Shown here in pieces: positions 1 to 13,700 of a stretch of 64,000 bases of DNA. Position 1 is the first letter of the stretch. Each line of letters begins with the position of its first letter. The stretch is from Oryzias latipes (lineage: Eukaryota; Chordata; Actinopteri; Beloniformes; Adrianichthyidae). The DNA is taken from contig NC_019868.2 in the NCBI RefSeq assembly GCF_002234675.1, positions 3,760,909 to 3,824,908 on the forward strand, in the 5' to 3' direction. Below the pieces are notes generated by a model, which saw only the letters and a program-made list of their open reading frames with translations, made no database searches and had not been told where the DNA came from. Position numbers and translations under genes: made by a program.

Positions 1-1335
1 GGTGTCAGTCAGCCTTCTGGCAGCCAGAGGGCGCCATTGAGTGACAGCATGCAGCCTTCCATCAGCCTGGAGCCACTCAGCCCGCCATACTATGTGGCCA
101 CGCCCAGAACTCCTGCAGACATCACAGTCGCGGTCACAGGTAAGATTAATGCTTCACCTCAGCAGAAAGTGAAGAAAATCTCAGTCAAGCAGATCAAAGA
201 TGAGAATGTTGAACCACATTCTGAGTTTAAATTCCCACTTTAATCAAAGCATTCCCAGCGGTTCTTTAATTATGATTGTGCCATTTTTTTCGTTTCCTTG
301 GACATATTTTCTGCAGAGCAGCAGGAGTTCATTAGAAACTCACCTCTGACTATTGGGCGGGACTGTTGGCATGGAGTAAGCCTTTGCTCATTTCTCATCA
401 TCCCTTTTACACGTCCAGTTTAGATCCAGATTCCAGCTCAGACGAGGAAAACAACGGCCTTCATGGATGTACCCACTGCGAGTGGATGCATCAGAATGGA
501 GCAGAGCAGGGAGCTTGTGGCCCAGCCCAGAGTGTGCACAGAGATGGGAAAAAAGGCTTTTAGATTTGCTGCAGCACAGTTTTGGATTGAACTCCAGAAA
601 GATTTTCTCTGGACTCTTTCAATTTACTTTTAAATTAACGTGAGATAAAGCTATCAAACAGCAAATCCTTCATTTAAGTACGCCTTTTTATGTTGATTGA
701 GTGTGAGTGTAAATGAGAAATGTGTGTTATTGTTGTGCTGCTGCCTCTTTTCCAGGAAGCTCTTGCAAAAGAGATTTTTAATCTCAATGAGTTTATTTTA
801 TCCTGGTTAAAAAAATGTTAAATAAATAAAAAGTAAAAAAAGTGTGTGGCTTTAAACAGAAAATAAAGTTCTTTTTTAAAAAAAGCGGTGGAAAAATGAC
901 AACAAAAGCAGCTGCAGAGCCAGACCAAACTTTGTCATGCACAGTCTCAGATTCAGTTCGTTGGTGCTCATAATTCTTACAGCACCACCTACTGGAAACA
1001 GGAAGCATGTTGATAATAATCATCTAAGCTTTACAGGACTTGAATGCTGCTGTGAGCATTGATGCACAGATAATGGAAGTTCTGCGGTTTGTCACCGTGT
1101 TGAGCTCTGCTTTCTAAGGCTTCATTACTCAGCAGACGTCAGAGACGCTCCAGCTGTTTCTGTCTGCCATAAAGACCTGGTTGTTTAGTGAAACTAAGCC
1201 CGTCTTGCTTCTGTTGCTTCAGGTGGCGGTCACTTCTTCAACCGGAACTCGGGGTCTGGCCGCAGCGCCGTGTCAGAAATGGAGCTGCCGGACATCCAGG
1301 CCTCACTGGACCTTTATGAGGACAACAAGTCCTGA
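1..1335 (+). CDS. rnf130: C-terminal exons of a goliath-family RING E3 ligase, probably RNF130 (5' part outside window)
   Basis: Two coding exons are visible. The first runs 1-139 and is open from the window edge, reading ...SLEPLSPPYYVATPRTPADITVAVTG before a GTAAG donor. The second runs 1223-1335 after a TTCAG acceptor, reading GGHFFNRNSGSGRS...LYEDNKS and stop. Phases match (1 to 1). The Leu-Glu-Pro-Leu...Thr-Pro-Arg-Thr...Ile-x-Val-Ala-Val-Thr pattern resembles the tail of goliath/GRAIL-type membrane E3 ligases as I remember it. The PA domain, membrane span and RING would lie upstream, outside the window. The RNF130 assignment rests mainly on position: it lies immediately upstream of tbc1d9b on the same strand, as in human 5q35. 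RNF150 next to TBC1D9 is the paralogous arrangement and remains an alternative. Confidence 0.6.
240..570 (+). repeat. Dispersed repeat, copy 1 of 3
   Basis: This intronic stretch of the upstream gene contains blocks (GCATTCCCAGCGGTTCTTTA; CTGCAGAGCAGCAGG; AGATCCAGATTCCAGCTCAG) that recur at about 49,490-49,690 in the same orientation and at about 47,340-47,465 in reverse. The small open frame at 366-563 lies in this repeat and is not a gene. The family was not identified. Confidence 0.6.
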
Positions 1336-4300
1336 GACCCGCCACAGGGGCACCCGGCACCAGACTGGAGCACCTGTGTGGACACAGGAACAGCCTGTTT
1401 GTTGGTCACGTGGTGTACCGGAAAGTTCTAAAAACAACAACCTGGTTTTGGACTCGGTGTTTCCACCAGAATTCCTTCTTGCCGCAGACGCAGTGTGCTG
1501 GATCTTGGTGACAGTTTGGTCTGGATTTGTTTTGTTCAAAAACTGCTCCCTGAAAACATTAAGATGAGAGGCACCGAGTCCAGACCCACCAGAACCAAAC
1601 CAACCAAATCTGACCCTCAGTCCAGCTCTAGAATGTTGTGAGAAAACATCGAATAAGGAAACCTGCTGTTTCCTGGACATCCAAGGTACCTCAAAAACTC
1701 TAAATATCATGAAATGTTGACATTGCCTTTGAGTTCTCACAGCCCTTCTTCTGTTTTTCATCGTTCCCCTAAATGTCAGGACTTTCAACAGAGATCTTTG
1801 GAAGGTTTTCACTGCATTTTTCAGGGGAAAGAAGCTCCATTGAGATGTTAGGCTCTCCCACAGAAGGTTCTGCTCTCATGTTTAGACTCAGTGGAACAGT
1901 ACTTTTTGTTGCCCAAAGTAATTGCAGTCCAGAAAAAGAGTTTTTGGATGTTTGTCATGCTGAGGGAGAATTGATCACCTTTCTGAAATTCTTCTTTGAT
2001 CCCAAAAGACCATGTTTCTGTTCGAGAGGCTTGTCATAAAAACAGGAAAAATTCTATTTTTCTCTTTCAAATCGTATTTAAATTGTTTAGGAGAACCATG
2101 GCTTCTTAAAGCTGTTGTTGTGGAAGATGCTACCAAAATGACTTCTGGAGTCTTGTTGCTCCTGGAGATTTTTTTCTTTTTTGAGTTTATTTAGATGTTT
2201 TATTACTTTCTGGAGAGCTTTAGGATCCATTTTTGTGGAACTTTTCAAGCCCACAGAAGTGCCCCCGGCCGTTACACGGGTCCTGTTGTGCTTTAAGTCC
2301 CGTTCTCTTGCTGGAAAACAAGTTCAAAGTTGTGTGTCTGAAACTGGAGCAGCTCGAGCAGAACCTCAGCAGAAATCTGAACCCAGAAAAAAAATCCATC
2401 CCTCCTTTCCGGTGTTCTGTGTTGAGCTGGAATCAGCCTGAACCCCTGACTGTCTGATGAGGGATGGGTGGTTCTTTGATTAACATCCTCATCTGTACAT
2501 ACATAGTGAGCTTATTCCCCCTAATCACGTGGAAACCAGAACCAGAGTGGTCTTGGACAAAGATCTGGATGTATTAACATTATCTTTATCAGTGTTAATT
2601 CCCTTCAGGGAGAACAGGTTGTAGACATGGAGGTATTTAGATTTAAAGGGACAGTCCAGCATTTCAGTAAGCCTGCTGTAACACGTCGTTTGCAGCATGT
2701 GGAGTTCCTCAGGGTGCTTTTCTGGGTTTTCAGGCCTCATATGGATACAAGGAAAGAATGAAAAGCCTGCCATATCCTCCTCCTTCTCCTACATAAGTAA
2801 TGAAGCTGCCAGAACTTCCCGGATGTTCTTGTTCACTTGTAGTCCTGCGGACATCAGATATCCCTGCAGGGTTCAGCCATCATGAACTCAACAGCTAAAC
2901 TTAAACAGGCAAGCTTCACATTGCATCTTCAACAGAAGCCGAGGCACGGAAACCGTCAGAGAACGATCCCTGATCCCCAAACCCACACATCCAACGGAGA
3001 AAGCCGAAGCTGAGTGAGGTCGGATGAAGGCAGGTTCATGAAAACGCGGTCAGCAGGACTCTCCAGACTGCAGTCCACTCACCATCAGCCTCATGTCTGT
3101 GGATCATTGCTGGACTCCTCTTCTTCTAACACAGACCCCCCTCCCTCAATTACTCCAGGTGATGTCTGAGCTGGGATGGAGCCATCAAGAGGAGATCCTG
3201 ATGATGTTTGGCTCGTCTCCATCACGCTTGGGTTTCTGCAGAAGGTTTCCTGAAATAGCTGACTGCTCCCTCCAAATGTATTAAACTGCTTCTAAATTAA
3301 CCTGCATATAATAATCCATATAAAATTGCTATTCAATCTATAATCCTTCAACTGAATACTATCTCTGAAGTGACTTGAAGATGTCTGGAGGGACACTGCT
3401 GCTGTCCTCGTCTGTCTGTGCTTGTTTGTGTGGAACCATGATGATGATGATGAAGCTATCAGTCACTGGGTCTTTATTCAGCATCGAGTGTCACCAACTG
3501 TTATTAAAGTGTCCTCATTGGGTTTAACTCGCCTTGTCTCGGTTTGTTCATTTGATCAGTTCTTCGTCGGGTTGTGTTCTCTGGTGGAGGTCTTCATCAT
3601 CTGAATGTGGGGAACTGAACAGGGAGAAAGTGAAGACACTTTCTTGAGAACCATGAAGACCAGAGCAGCGCGGCATGAAGGATCCCTGTGGTTCTGGAGC
3701 AGATGCTCTGCTGGTCCCTCCATGACCTCAGTTTTAGGATGAAGAGGAAGACCTGGCTTTGTTCGTACTAGAGCTTTACAACGTCTTCATTTCAACCTCA
3801 GCATTTCAGATGGGAAACCTCTGTTGTGTTTGGGTCAATACCTGCAGCAGACCCGGAATGGGCTTCAAGGAAACAACCAGAAGAGTGTGTGATTGTGCAA
3901 CACTGCAGTTTACTGACTACATCAGAGGGCCTACTTCACGATAACACAAACGTGCTGTAGCAAACATTGAGACATGATCCTGAAGCTCAACAGACCCGCC
4001 ACAGTAAAAGTCAGTCACCCTCACCTTATGGAAAGTTTTATGCCTCATTTTTTGTGTTTTTTTTACTTTAATTTTAAGTATACTTTCCTTACACCAAAAT
4101 GAAGGTATGTCTTAACACACCAGACAACAATTCTACACATTTTATGTTACTGATGTCATCATCGTAATAACATGTTGCATTTCCCTGAACTGGAACATGT
4201 GGGACCAAAACAATCTTTGATTTCATTTTTCCAGCAAAAAAAAAGACTTTTAAGAACAAAACAAAAATGCAGAATTTTAGGACAAAATTCTACATTCACC

Positions 4301-4560
4301 AAAAAAACCTCCAAATAGGTTGTTTTAAATGTAACTCCGTCTCATCCTGAAATACTTGAATCATCCAATTAATTAAAAGTGACAATCATCAGCTCACCCC
4401 TTCCTCTTTCCAGTGTAACATTCTTGTGTTTCAGTTGTAAACAAAAGCAACAAGTACAATTTTTAGACAGTATTTTGTAGTTTTTTGCACGTCTCTTTTT
4501 TTTTAATTTTTATTGAACAATTGCAACATACAAAACAAGTCTCTTCGAGTTAATGACCAC
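1336..4560. other. 3' flank of the upstream gene and intergenic DNA; no gene seen
   Basis: Only short, unrelated open frames occur here. The first part is probably the 3' untranslated region of the upstream ligase gene. A T-rich stretch near 4495-4510 precedes the more GC-rich promoter region of tbc1d9b (4560-4711). I found no recognisable domain or RNA gene. Confidence 0.5.
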
Positions 4561-4711
4561 GGTCTGTTACGTCACGACGCAGAGGGTGAGGAAGGCGTGG
4601 TCAGCCGCGTGCACCCGGAAGTCTTTCGTGGCCAGAGTTGGTGAAAACAACAACAGCAGCTGATGTCTGCGTGAAGGCCGGGGAGGTGCAGGTGTTCCCG
4701 CCGCTTCCAGC

Positions 4712-7700
4712 ATGTGGATCCCGCCGGAGGAGGTGCTGATGGCCGGGGCCTTGTGGGTGTCCGAGCGGGCCAACCCGTTCTTCGTTCTGCAGAGAAGGAG
4801 GGGGCACGGCCGCGGAGGGGGCCTTTCGGGTGAGTTCGGCCCATGCCATGGCCCGGTTCTATGGGTCCAGTCGGAAGGTTTTGGTTTGGTACTGTACGGG
4901 TCCGGAACATTCCGGTTCTGATGAAAATGTTGCGTCCTCGATATGAATCATGGGTCATCCGCTTTGGGACCATGGTCCGTGAACGTCTCACGTGGTTGTG
5001 GATGGAACTTGATACCGGAATGGAACCCGTTTCCGCACCGAACCAGGTCCGATCCCAGTCCTACGCTGGGTGTGTGTTCCTGTGAAGAGGAACAACAAAA
5101 TGAGGGGTGGGGTGGGGGGGTGGGGGGTAGTTCAGTAAAAACCGCAGACTCAGCTGTTCCTGAAGGTGACATCATCAGGAGTCAGCTGACTGCAGATGTG
5201 GTGCAGATGTTAGTTAATGGGAACTGGACTCAAAGGTCACTGCAGCACAGTTCTAGTGAAGGATGGAGCAACATGCTGACCCCCCCCTCCAACAAGCTCA
5301 CTCCTGATCGGTGACAGCGGTTGCCATAGAAACGTTAACTCGGATTGACTTGGACCAATCACTGCTTGCTGACAACCTCTGGCTCCAACATGACAGCGTC
5401 CACACTGGGGGTAAAATGGCGGCCGAATTGACTTCCTATGGTTGGAGCTGGAAGTAAACGGTTTTCTATGGTTGATGTCACACTGACTCGCTCAGTCCAG
5501 TTCTCATGCAGTCACTGGGTTATGAACAAGTCGGGAGCTCATTCCTGCATTGCATGCTGGGAGTCCTGTTTCGTCAGTTCGTCATGAAAATGCGGAAAGC
5601 TCTTGGTTTGTGATGCTTTGTGTTTTCAGTGGTTCAGTGTTTGCAGTGCAGCCTCAGCTTGCTGAGTCATGTTGGCGCTGTGCTTTACACAACAGTGATG
5701 GAGACCCTACGCTCTCTGGAGAAAAGTGTTTTTGTTCACACAAACCTCTTCAAACATGCTCTCCTGTTCACCTGTGGCCCTGCAGGTCTGCTGGTTGGAA
5801 CTCTGGACGTGGTTCTGGACTCCAGTGCCAGAGTGGCTCCGTACAGGATCCTGTTGCAGACGGCGGACTCTCAGATCTACTGGAACATCGCCTGCGGTGT
5901 GTGGAGTCACTGTTGTGCATTTTGCTGTGTGTCATGTTGTGTTTCTGCGTGTTCTGTTTTGTCTTGTGTTTGTTTTTTCCCTTGAGCCTTTATTGATCCA
6001 GAAAAAACTACAGAGATCAAGACTCTTACTCAAAGACAATGTGGCCAACAGGTCACATCTAAGAGTTACAACAATTTTCAAACAATAAATATTTTAATGA
6101 TCAGAGACAACATGCTGGAAGAACACAATAAAATATGGAAACATCACAGTTAAAGACCCACTCTATGGTGTTTTTAGCCCTTTTCTGATGATGGAGGACA
6201 AAGAGAAAAAAAATAAGCTTAAAATTGCATTTCTGAGCATTTTTGGATTGTTGATGTATTGTTGATGTTGTATAATTGCCTCACCTGTGTCTCGCAGGTT
6301 CATCAAGGAAGGAGATCACGGAGCACTGGGATTGGCTGGAGTCCAACCTGCTGCAAACCATCTCCATCTTTGACAATGAAGAAGACATTACCACCTTCGT
6401 CAAAGGAAAGATCTTGGTGAGTTTTCTGAGGTGGACGTCTTCCTTTTTCTGCCTCTTTAGTTCCTCCGGACTGTCGTTGGTGAGTGATGTCACTTTTCTG
6501 CAGGGCATCATTGCAGAGGAGAATCGTCCCAAGCAGGGTGAGGAGCAGGAGGAGGACAGTGGGAAGTTCAGAGAGGCAGAGGTGAAGATGAGGAGGCTCT
6601 TCGGGATGCCGGACGAGGAGAAGCTGGTGAACTATTACTCCTGCAGCTATTGGAAGGGCAGAGTGCCGCGACAGGGTTGGCTCTACCTGTCCGTCAACCA
6701 CCTGTGCTTCTACTCCTTCCTGCTGGGCAAGGAGGGTATGAGAGCTTTGCTTAGGTCCTCCTCACACTTGACAGGCCTCTCTGCTTTAGGACTCCTGCGG
6801 TTTCTTGGTTCTGGTGGTCAGCCTCCTGTTCTTGTGTGCTCTGGCCTCAGTGACTCTGGTGGTGCCGTGGACCGAAGTGACTCAGCTAGAGAAGAACGCC
6901 ACGCTGGTGTTTCCCGAGAGCGTCCGTGTGAGCACCCGGCACACTGAACACTTCTTCTCCATGTTCCTCAACATCACGGACACCTTCAAGCTGATGGAGC
7001 AGCTCGCCAACCTGGCCATGCGGCAGCTTCTCGACAACGAGGCGTTTGAGTTTGACCGCTCGCTGCCTAAACCCTGCAAGACCCTGAAGAACGTCTCCGC
7101 TCTGAAGAGGTCTTGTTTGTAAATCTACGCCCGGAAGGAGCGGACCCGGACTGCTGCAGATCCTCTCATCAGCCCCTTCTTGTTTGCAGGGATTTTGACG
7201 CACGAGCGAAGAACGAGTGGTACCGGGCCATGTTCCGGCTGACTCATGAAGAGCGGCTAGACGGACACACGGACTGCACGCTGTGGGCGCCATTTGCCAA
7301 AATGCATGTGGTTGGACAGCTGTTCATCTCCAACAACTACATCTGCTTCAACAGTAAAGAGGAAGACCTGTGTCAGCTCATCATCCCACTTCGAGAGGTG
7401 AGGCGTGGTGGATCGAACCGGGTCAGGAGCAGGTTCAGAACTTTGTCTCCGCTGAATGTGGTGCTGGTGTCACGGCTGCTGTGGCTCAGCCTCCATCTGG
7501 GCTTTCAGCTGCGACCGAACGGTTTCCTGTGTGTTGTTGTGTCTGTGATGGTGTGCAGCTCAGTGTGTGAAGCTTCTGTACACGCGACAGGAATCGCTGG
7601 TAGGAAGGACACACTCTGACTGTGTGATGACAATATAGTTGGTGTGTTTAACCAAGAAATCTGTGAAAGCTTCTGTTGCTCTGCTGCTCAGGTGTCTGTG

Positions 7701-10700
7701 GTGGAGAAGGCAGACAGCAGCAGCGTCCTGCCGTGTCCGGTCTCCATCAGCACAAAGAACAAGATGAACTTCCTCTTCGCCAACCTTAAGGACAGAGATT
7801 TCCTGGTCCAGCGTATCTCTGACTTCCTGCAGCGAACCCCTGACAGTTTGTGGGGAGACACCAACCCGTTGTCACTGATTGGTCCTGCTGTACGTCAACC
7901 AGAGCCCAGACTGAGCTCTTACTTCACACGGTCTGTGATACCATCTAAGCTCTTTGTGAACATCCTCAGGCGACCTCCACTGTCTCCTCTTCCTCGCTGG
8001 CAAAATCTGACTCCGTCCTGAAGGGGCGTCATTACCATCCCGGTCTGCCCACTGCCACTCAGACTCTGCTGCAGCTTTACCACCGGGACTCTCCGGAGGA
8101 CCTGGGACCCAAAGCAGTGAGTCCCAGCCCCCCCATGGGCCCAGTTAGACTCCCACCATGATCCAGTTCCTCCTGGGGCTGTTCAAGATGTCTGCCTCAT
8201 TGCCTTCTTCTGTAGATGAAGGAGAAGATGAAGGAGGAGGCTTGGAACATCCACTTCTCTGAGTTTGGTCGAGGCGTCTGCATGTACCGAACCTCCAGAA
8301 CCAGAGAACTTGTCCTGAACGGGATCCCTGAACGTCTACGAGGAGAACTGTGGCTGCTCTTCTCTGGTCAGCGTCCGTCCTTCTGTGGAGGCGGAGCTTT
8401 AATGGTTCTGTCTGACTCTGATCCTCCTCTTTGTCTATCTAGGAGCACAGAATGAAATAGTGTCCCACCCTGGTTACTATGGCGACCTTGTTGAAGCAGC
8501 CATGGGTCAGTGCTCGTTGGCGACAGAGGAGATTGAGCGGGACCTCCATCGCTCAATGCCTGAACACAGAGCCTTCCAGAACGAGACGGGGATCGCCGCT
8601 CTGCGCCGCGTCCTCACCGCCTATGCCCATCGCAACCCAGGCATCGGATACTGCCAGGTCAGAGCGGACAGTTCTCGGTCTCTTCCCCTTCTAACCTTTG
8701 GCCTGGTTGTCTTAGTGATCTTGAGGATGAATGAACCAGGTAAATCAGGTTGATGGAAAGCTTTGTTCTTTTGCCAAGATTCAAGAAACATCCTAAATTC
8801 CTCTGAACCCAATCAGCTACACTAAACTCTGACATCTTTGTGGACTTCCTTTATGAGTCAAGAACTGATTCCAGCTGAACGTCTAACCCAGGGGTGTGCA
8901 AACTTTATCCCTCGTGGGCCACAAAGGCTTCCAGAATTTGATAGAAGGGCCGGAGCAGATCTGTGGAGTTTTGTGGGAGTCCACCCCATAAGAGAAGGAA
9001 ATAACATGGAATCTGGACGAAAACACTTTGAAAATGAACATTTATATTTTAAAACAGAACATTTTTAAGTTTTTATTGGATGTGATTTTCGTTCTCATTT
9101 TAAAGCCATTTTCACCAACGACTTGATTTACCTCGAGGAAAACACAACCTTAGAGAAATGCTGCATTCATGTTGTGTTTGAATGATCGGAAAAATGAAAA
9201 CCAACAAAAATCATACATCCCAATCCAACACCACATGGAGGCTCAATGACTTCCTGTTCCTGAAGGTCCATTTGTTTGTAGAGCACCATCTATGGAGAGA
9301 CTCTTGAATTACATTCATAAGACAAGGATTTTCAATATAACTTATTCCAGTTTGGCGGGACAGATGAAGTAGTTTAGTGCCGCCCCCCCCCCCACCCCCG
9401 CCGTAGTTTGCCGGTTCCAAACTTTTTTTGTGAGGGCCACATAAGTCTTTGTTTTATTGTGTAGCCCTTTGGTTCATTCATTCATTCATTATTATTTTAA
9501 TGAAATAAACAACACTATTTATGAAATAAAAAATAATCAAATAATCTCTGTGATCTTCAAAGAAAAAAGTTAGGAAAAATATTTCTATTGGGCTCAATTT
9601 CCAAAATGAATCCAGCAGATAGGCTGTCCTCTGCCGTCTTTGCCCCTTTGACACTTTGGAGGACTGCAGCTCCTCACACATCTCACGCTTTGTGCTAAAC
9701 TTCCCCGTAAACCTGAGCAGCTGTGCTGTGTCCTGCACTACTGTGGAGTCCAATTCCTGGACATATATGTGCATTATTTCAGTGGTCCCTGGTTTTTTGC
9801 TGGAGTTACCTTCTAGAAATAACAAATGAAGATGAAATCCTCACTACACACTTCCTACACCTTCCTCAGACAGACGTGAACATCTTCAGACTTTTCTCTC
9901 TTTTTAAACTCTCAACGTTCAAACCTTCATAGAAAAATAATCCAGGATCTTGGAATGAAAACAAAGATCTGATCGTGACCAGAGCTGCATGCATCTGTGC
10001 AGGAGACACGACACAGAGGAGGCTGATTGACAAGTTCTCCAGCCAATCAGGACACAGAACAGGAACTGTTTGAAAAGAAACAGCAGCATAATGGCACTGA
10101 AGGAATCAGTGAGACCGCGAAAGGTGAACAGCGCTGTAGAAGGGGAAGACTGTCTTCTGTTCTGTTTGACAGGGATGTTCAGAGGGGTTCAGATAGGAGC
10201 GCAGACTGGAATAAAATGTCACCTTCTATGCGAGTCTCGATCACGTGACCAAAAGAAAAAAGGCAAAAAGGACAAAGACAAAAAGAAATTTGAATCTCTG
10301 ATATTGTTCTGCGGGCCGGGCTGGTTCTGGCCCGTGGGCCGTAGCTTGCCGTAACGCCTTTGTAAAAGGTCAAGCGTGCTTTGGATGGAATTCTCTGATT
10401 TATGTGGTCAGACAATCATTTGGACAATGAAAGCTCGCTCTGTGAGCCACAGAGTATTGTGAGTCCATCTCTGCACGAGCTAAAACTCGACTGACAGCAT
10501 GAGGAGTGGACTAGAAAGAAAGGAATCAAGAAAACAGATCAGTTATAATCCAGTCCATTACAGATCAACCCTATTTAGTTGAATAATCAGGACATTCTGA
10601 AGATCCAGCTTTTCTTCTCTGTAGGCATGGAGCTTTTGGCGGGTTGGCGGTTCGATCCCCGCTCCCACCAGCCAAAATGTCGTTGTGTCATTGGGCAAGA

Positions 10701-13700
10701 CACTTCACCCTCCTTGCCTCCAGTGTGGCTCCACTGGTGTGTGAATGTGTATGAATGATCCCGGTGATGGTCAGAGGGGCCGTAGGCGCGAAATGGCAGC
10801 CACGCCTCTGTCAGTCTGGCCCAGGGCAGCTGTGGCTACAACCATAGCTACCATCACCAAGTATGAATGAGGAGTGAATGAATAATGGACACAATGTAAG
10901 CGCTTTGGGTGTCTTGAAAAGCGCAGATAAATCCAATCCATTATTATTATTATTATTATTTATGGACATTTATTGAGTTTCTTTACGTTTTGTTCCAGTT
11001 TTTAAATATAGACTTTTTTTCCTGTGATATAAATGTAGATTTAAAAAAGCTTCTTCCTTCATGAACTTGTTTTTCTCCTTACCAGGCGATGAACATTGTC
11101 ACGTCTGTGCTCCTGCTTTACTGTACGGAGGAGGAAGCCTTCTGGCTGCTGGTGGCGCTGTGCGAGCGGATGCTGCCAGATTACTACAACACCAGAGTTG
11201 TAGGTCAGTAACAGCCGTCTGAAGCAGGTCTGTGGTCTTGAACAGAGGAGCTCTAATCTACTCCAAGAACCAAGTCTTTGACAGAAACACGGTTCTTAAC
11301 TGTCAGAGAGGGAGAGGAAGAAAAGGATGCAGGAAATCCCATCACATGATTTTTAATCATTTATTTGTGTAATGCAGCTGTATTTAAGTATTTGGTCAAA
11401 ATGAAAAGTTCACCTCAATACTTTGAAATATAACCATGGCTTTAATTTTTTTTTTTTTTTTAACTTGTTCTGTCCAACAGCTGAGCAAACAGATTAGAGC
11501 TGAAGGCTTTTTGTGTTGGACAGGTTTTACTATCACAAAAAGAGGTTAAATAGCTTCGAGAAACTAGAGTGTAGATTTGTATAAACCCCTTTTTGTCGTA
11601 TTATTTTTTATTTATTTGTTACATTTAGTGTGTGTGGGGAGGGAGAGGGGAAGAATGTGAGGGGAGGGTGGAAGAGAGTAAAAGGAAGAAAGGTGAAAAG
11701 GTGGGGGATACAAGCACTGATTTGACTAAGTTATTAATTTAAGCTGTAACAATTATACCAGATCTGCTGGAAAGACAAATGTTACATAAAAGGTGAAAAT
11801 CTGACACTAAGATGAGCGAAAAAAAATCTGTCCATCAATACACTGTAGGTAAGGAGGAGGGATGAAGCAGACAGGGAACAGTGTGGCAGTGTGCACGTGC
11901 ACGTGGAGGTGGAGATACATGCATGCTGCCGACGTGAACCGTGTGTTCATAAGGGGAACCAGATCCTACCCAGCCAGACCAGCCAGACCAGGAGAGGGGA
12001 GGAGAGCCCCCCAGACCAGAAGCCCCCCCCAGCATCCGGACCCAGGCAGCCCGGGAGGGGGGGAGGGGGGGGGGGGCGCCCACCCCACCCCACCCCACCA
12101 GCCAGGCACAGAGAGGGCCCCCCTACAGGGGCCCCCCTAATGCCCAGAGGCACAAGCGAACCCAGTGTCCGGCCCCCAGGCCACAAGACAGGAGCGCTTA
12201 GCCGTACCAGGCATGACAGGTCAAGGGTTACCTGCAGGTATCACCAGGTTAGCTCTGCAGCTGTTATTATGGGCCTTTCCTCCATGTAGATCTTCTGGAC
12301 AGCGGATTTTCTGTTGGATTCAGGTCCAAAGACTGGCTAGAACCCTCCAGAACCTTGAAATGCTTTTTCTGAAGCCACTCCATTGTTGCCCGGGCGATAT
12401 GTTTAGGATTGTTGTCGTGCTGGACGATCCAGCCATGTCTCATCATCGATGCTCTCTCTGATGGAAGGAGGTTTTAGACCAACATCTCTCCATTCTTGGA
12501 CCAACCTTTCCTTCATACGCAGGGGTTGACATAGCCCAGAAATTTGCAGTTTTTGAAACGTACTGGCCCTGCCTGAAAGTTACTGGCCCGACACCGCGCA
12601 TAGCGGGACCCGCCGCTCCGCAGGTGCTTGCAACTTTAGGGGGGTCTGGGGGCATGGCCCCCCGGAAACTTTTAATATGGTACAATTTGGTGCATTCTGG
12701 TGACATCACTTATTTCTACACTTTTCAATGACTGAAAATAGACCATATCAAACTTAAATCTGCTCTAGTCTGTTTCAGATGTTTTGAAGAGAGCACTGCA
12801 GTGTAGTAGGTAACACTAGTTCAGAAGTTTTCATGGTGCTTTTAACGGCAAATATCGCAATAAATCATAAACCTTAAATGTGTTAAAACAATCTAATGGC
12901 AGCTTGAACCATTTAACGAATCAAATAAATCCCTTAATGCATTTGACCAATCGGATGGACGCCTTCACATTGTTGACCAATCAGATGGAGCCCTGTTATG
13001 TTAGATGTTTGTAACCTATGTCAACGTGGGTCATTTGGAGTATAATTTTTAAACTGGGAATGGTTATTTGGTTATTTTGCTGTTTGTTTATATACCGCAA
13101 ATTATATCGTTATCGCAATTTTAATCTCTGATATCGCATATCGCGAGTTTTCCTCATATTGTGCAGGTCTAACTGAGATCATTCAGCTAACTAGAAATAC
13201 TTACTGCTTACAGTGTTGTAAAGAAAAACAAAATTAAGTAGTTTAACATTCTACTGCATTTGAGTCTGAGATTCAGGTATTTGGAGTTGCCTTTGATTCT
13301 TTGACATTCAGCTTAAAGCTTAGTGCATACAGTTTCATCTTCAATGCATTCATTAAATATCTTGCTGTCCATACTACTAATTATACCCATTACTCCATCT
13401 AACATATTCCTTTCTATTCCTGCCATGTCTTCCACATCTCTGACATGCTTCAGTCTCTCTTCAGTGACGGTGTCGGATTTATAATCAAATGTAATAATAA
13501 CCCACTGGCTTGTGCCTTCGTTGTTGCTGTTTAACATTGTTTTGTATTGAATCGTTACATTCAATAAAGTTTGAAAAAAAAGAGTAGTGAGCGCGTGCCG
13601 CGTGGTGCTCGGCAGTGAAAGCCGAGCGCGCGCAGGCGGGAGAGAAGGAGAAGTGATCAAAGGTTTCCCATAGAAACCCTTGAAGTCTGAACACAGGACT

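Noticed and set aside
1181-1812. Longer frames over the last exon of the upstream gene on both strands
   Set aside because: They are out of frame with the supported exon 1223-1335, whose phase and acceptor match the first exon.
5550-6088. Several frames of 120-148 codons
   Set aside because: They are shadows spanning tbc1d9b exon 2 (5786-5896) and intron; only the phase-1 exon reading matches the protein family.
10640-10690. Possible tRNA gene (GGTTCGATCCC box)
   Set aside because: The sequence continues into a SINE body and no complete clover-leaf can be drawn.
11835-12289. Overlapping open frames on both strands rich in Pro, Gly and Arg
   Set aside because: They come from a G/C-tract-dense intronic block; both strands are open because of composition, and no domain is present.
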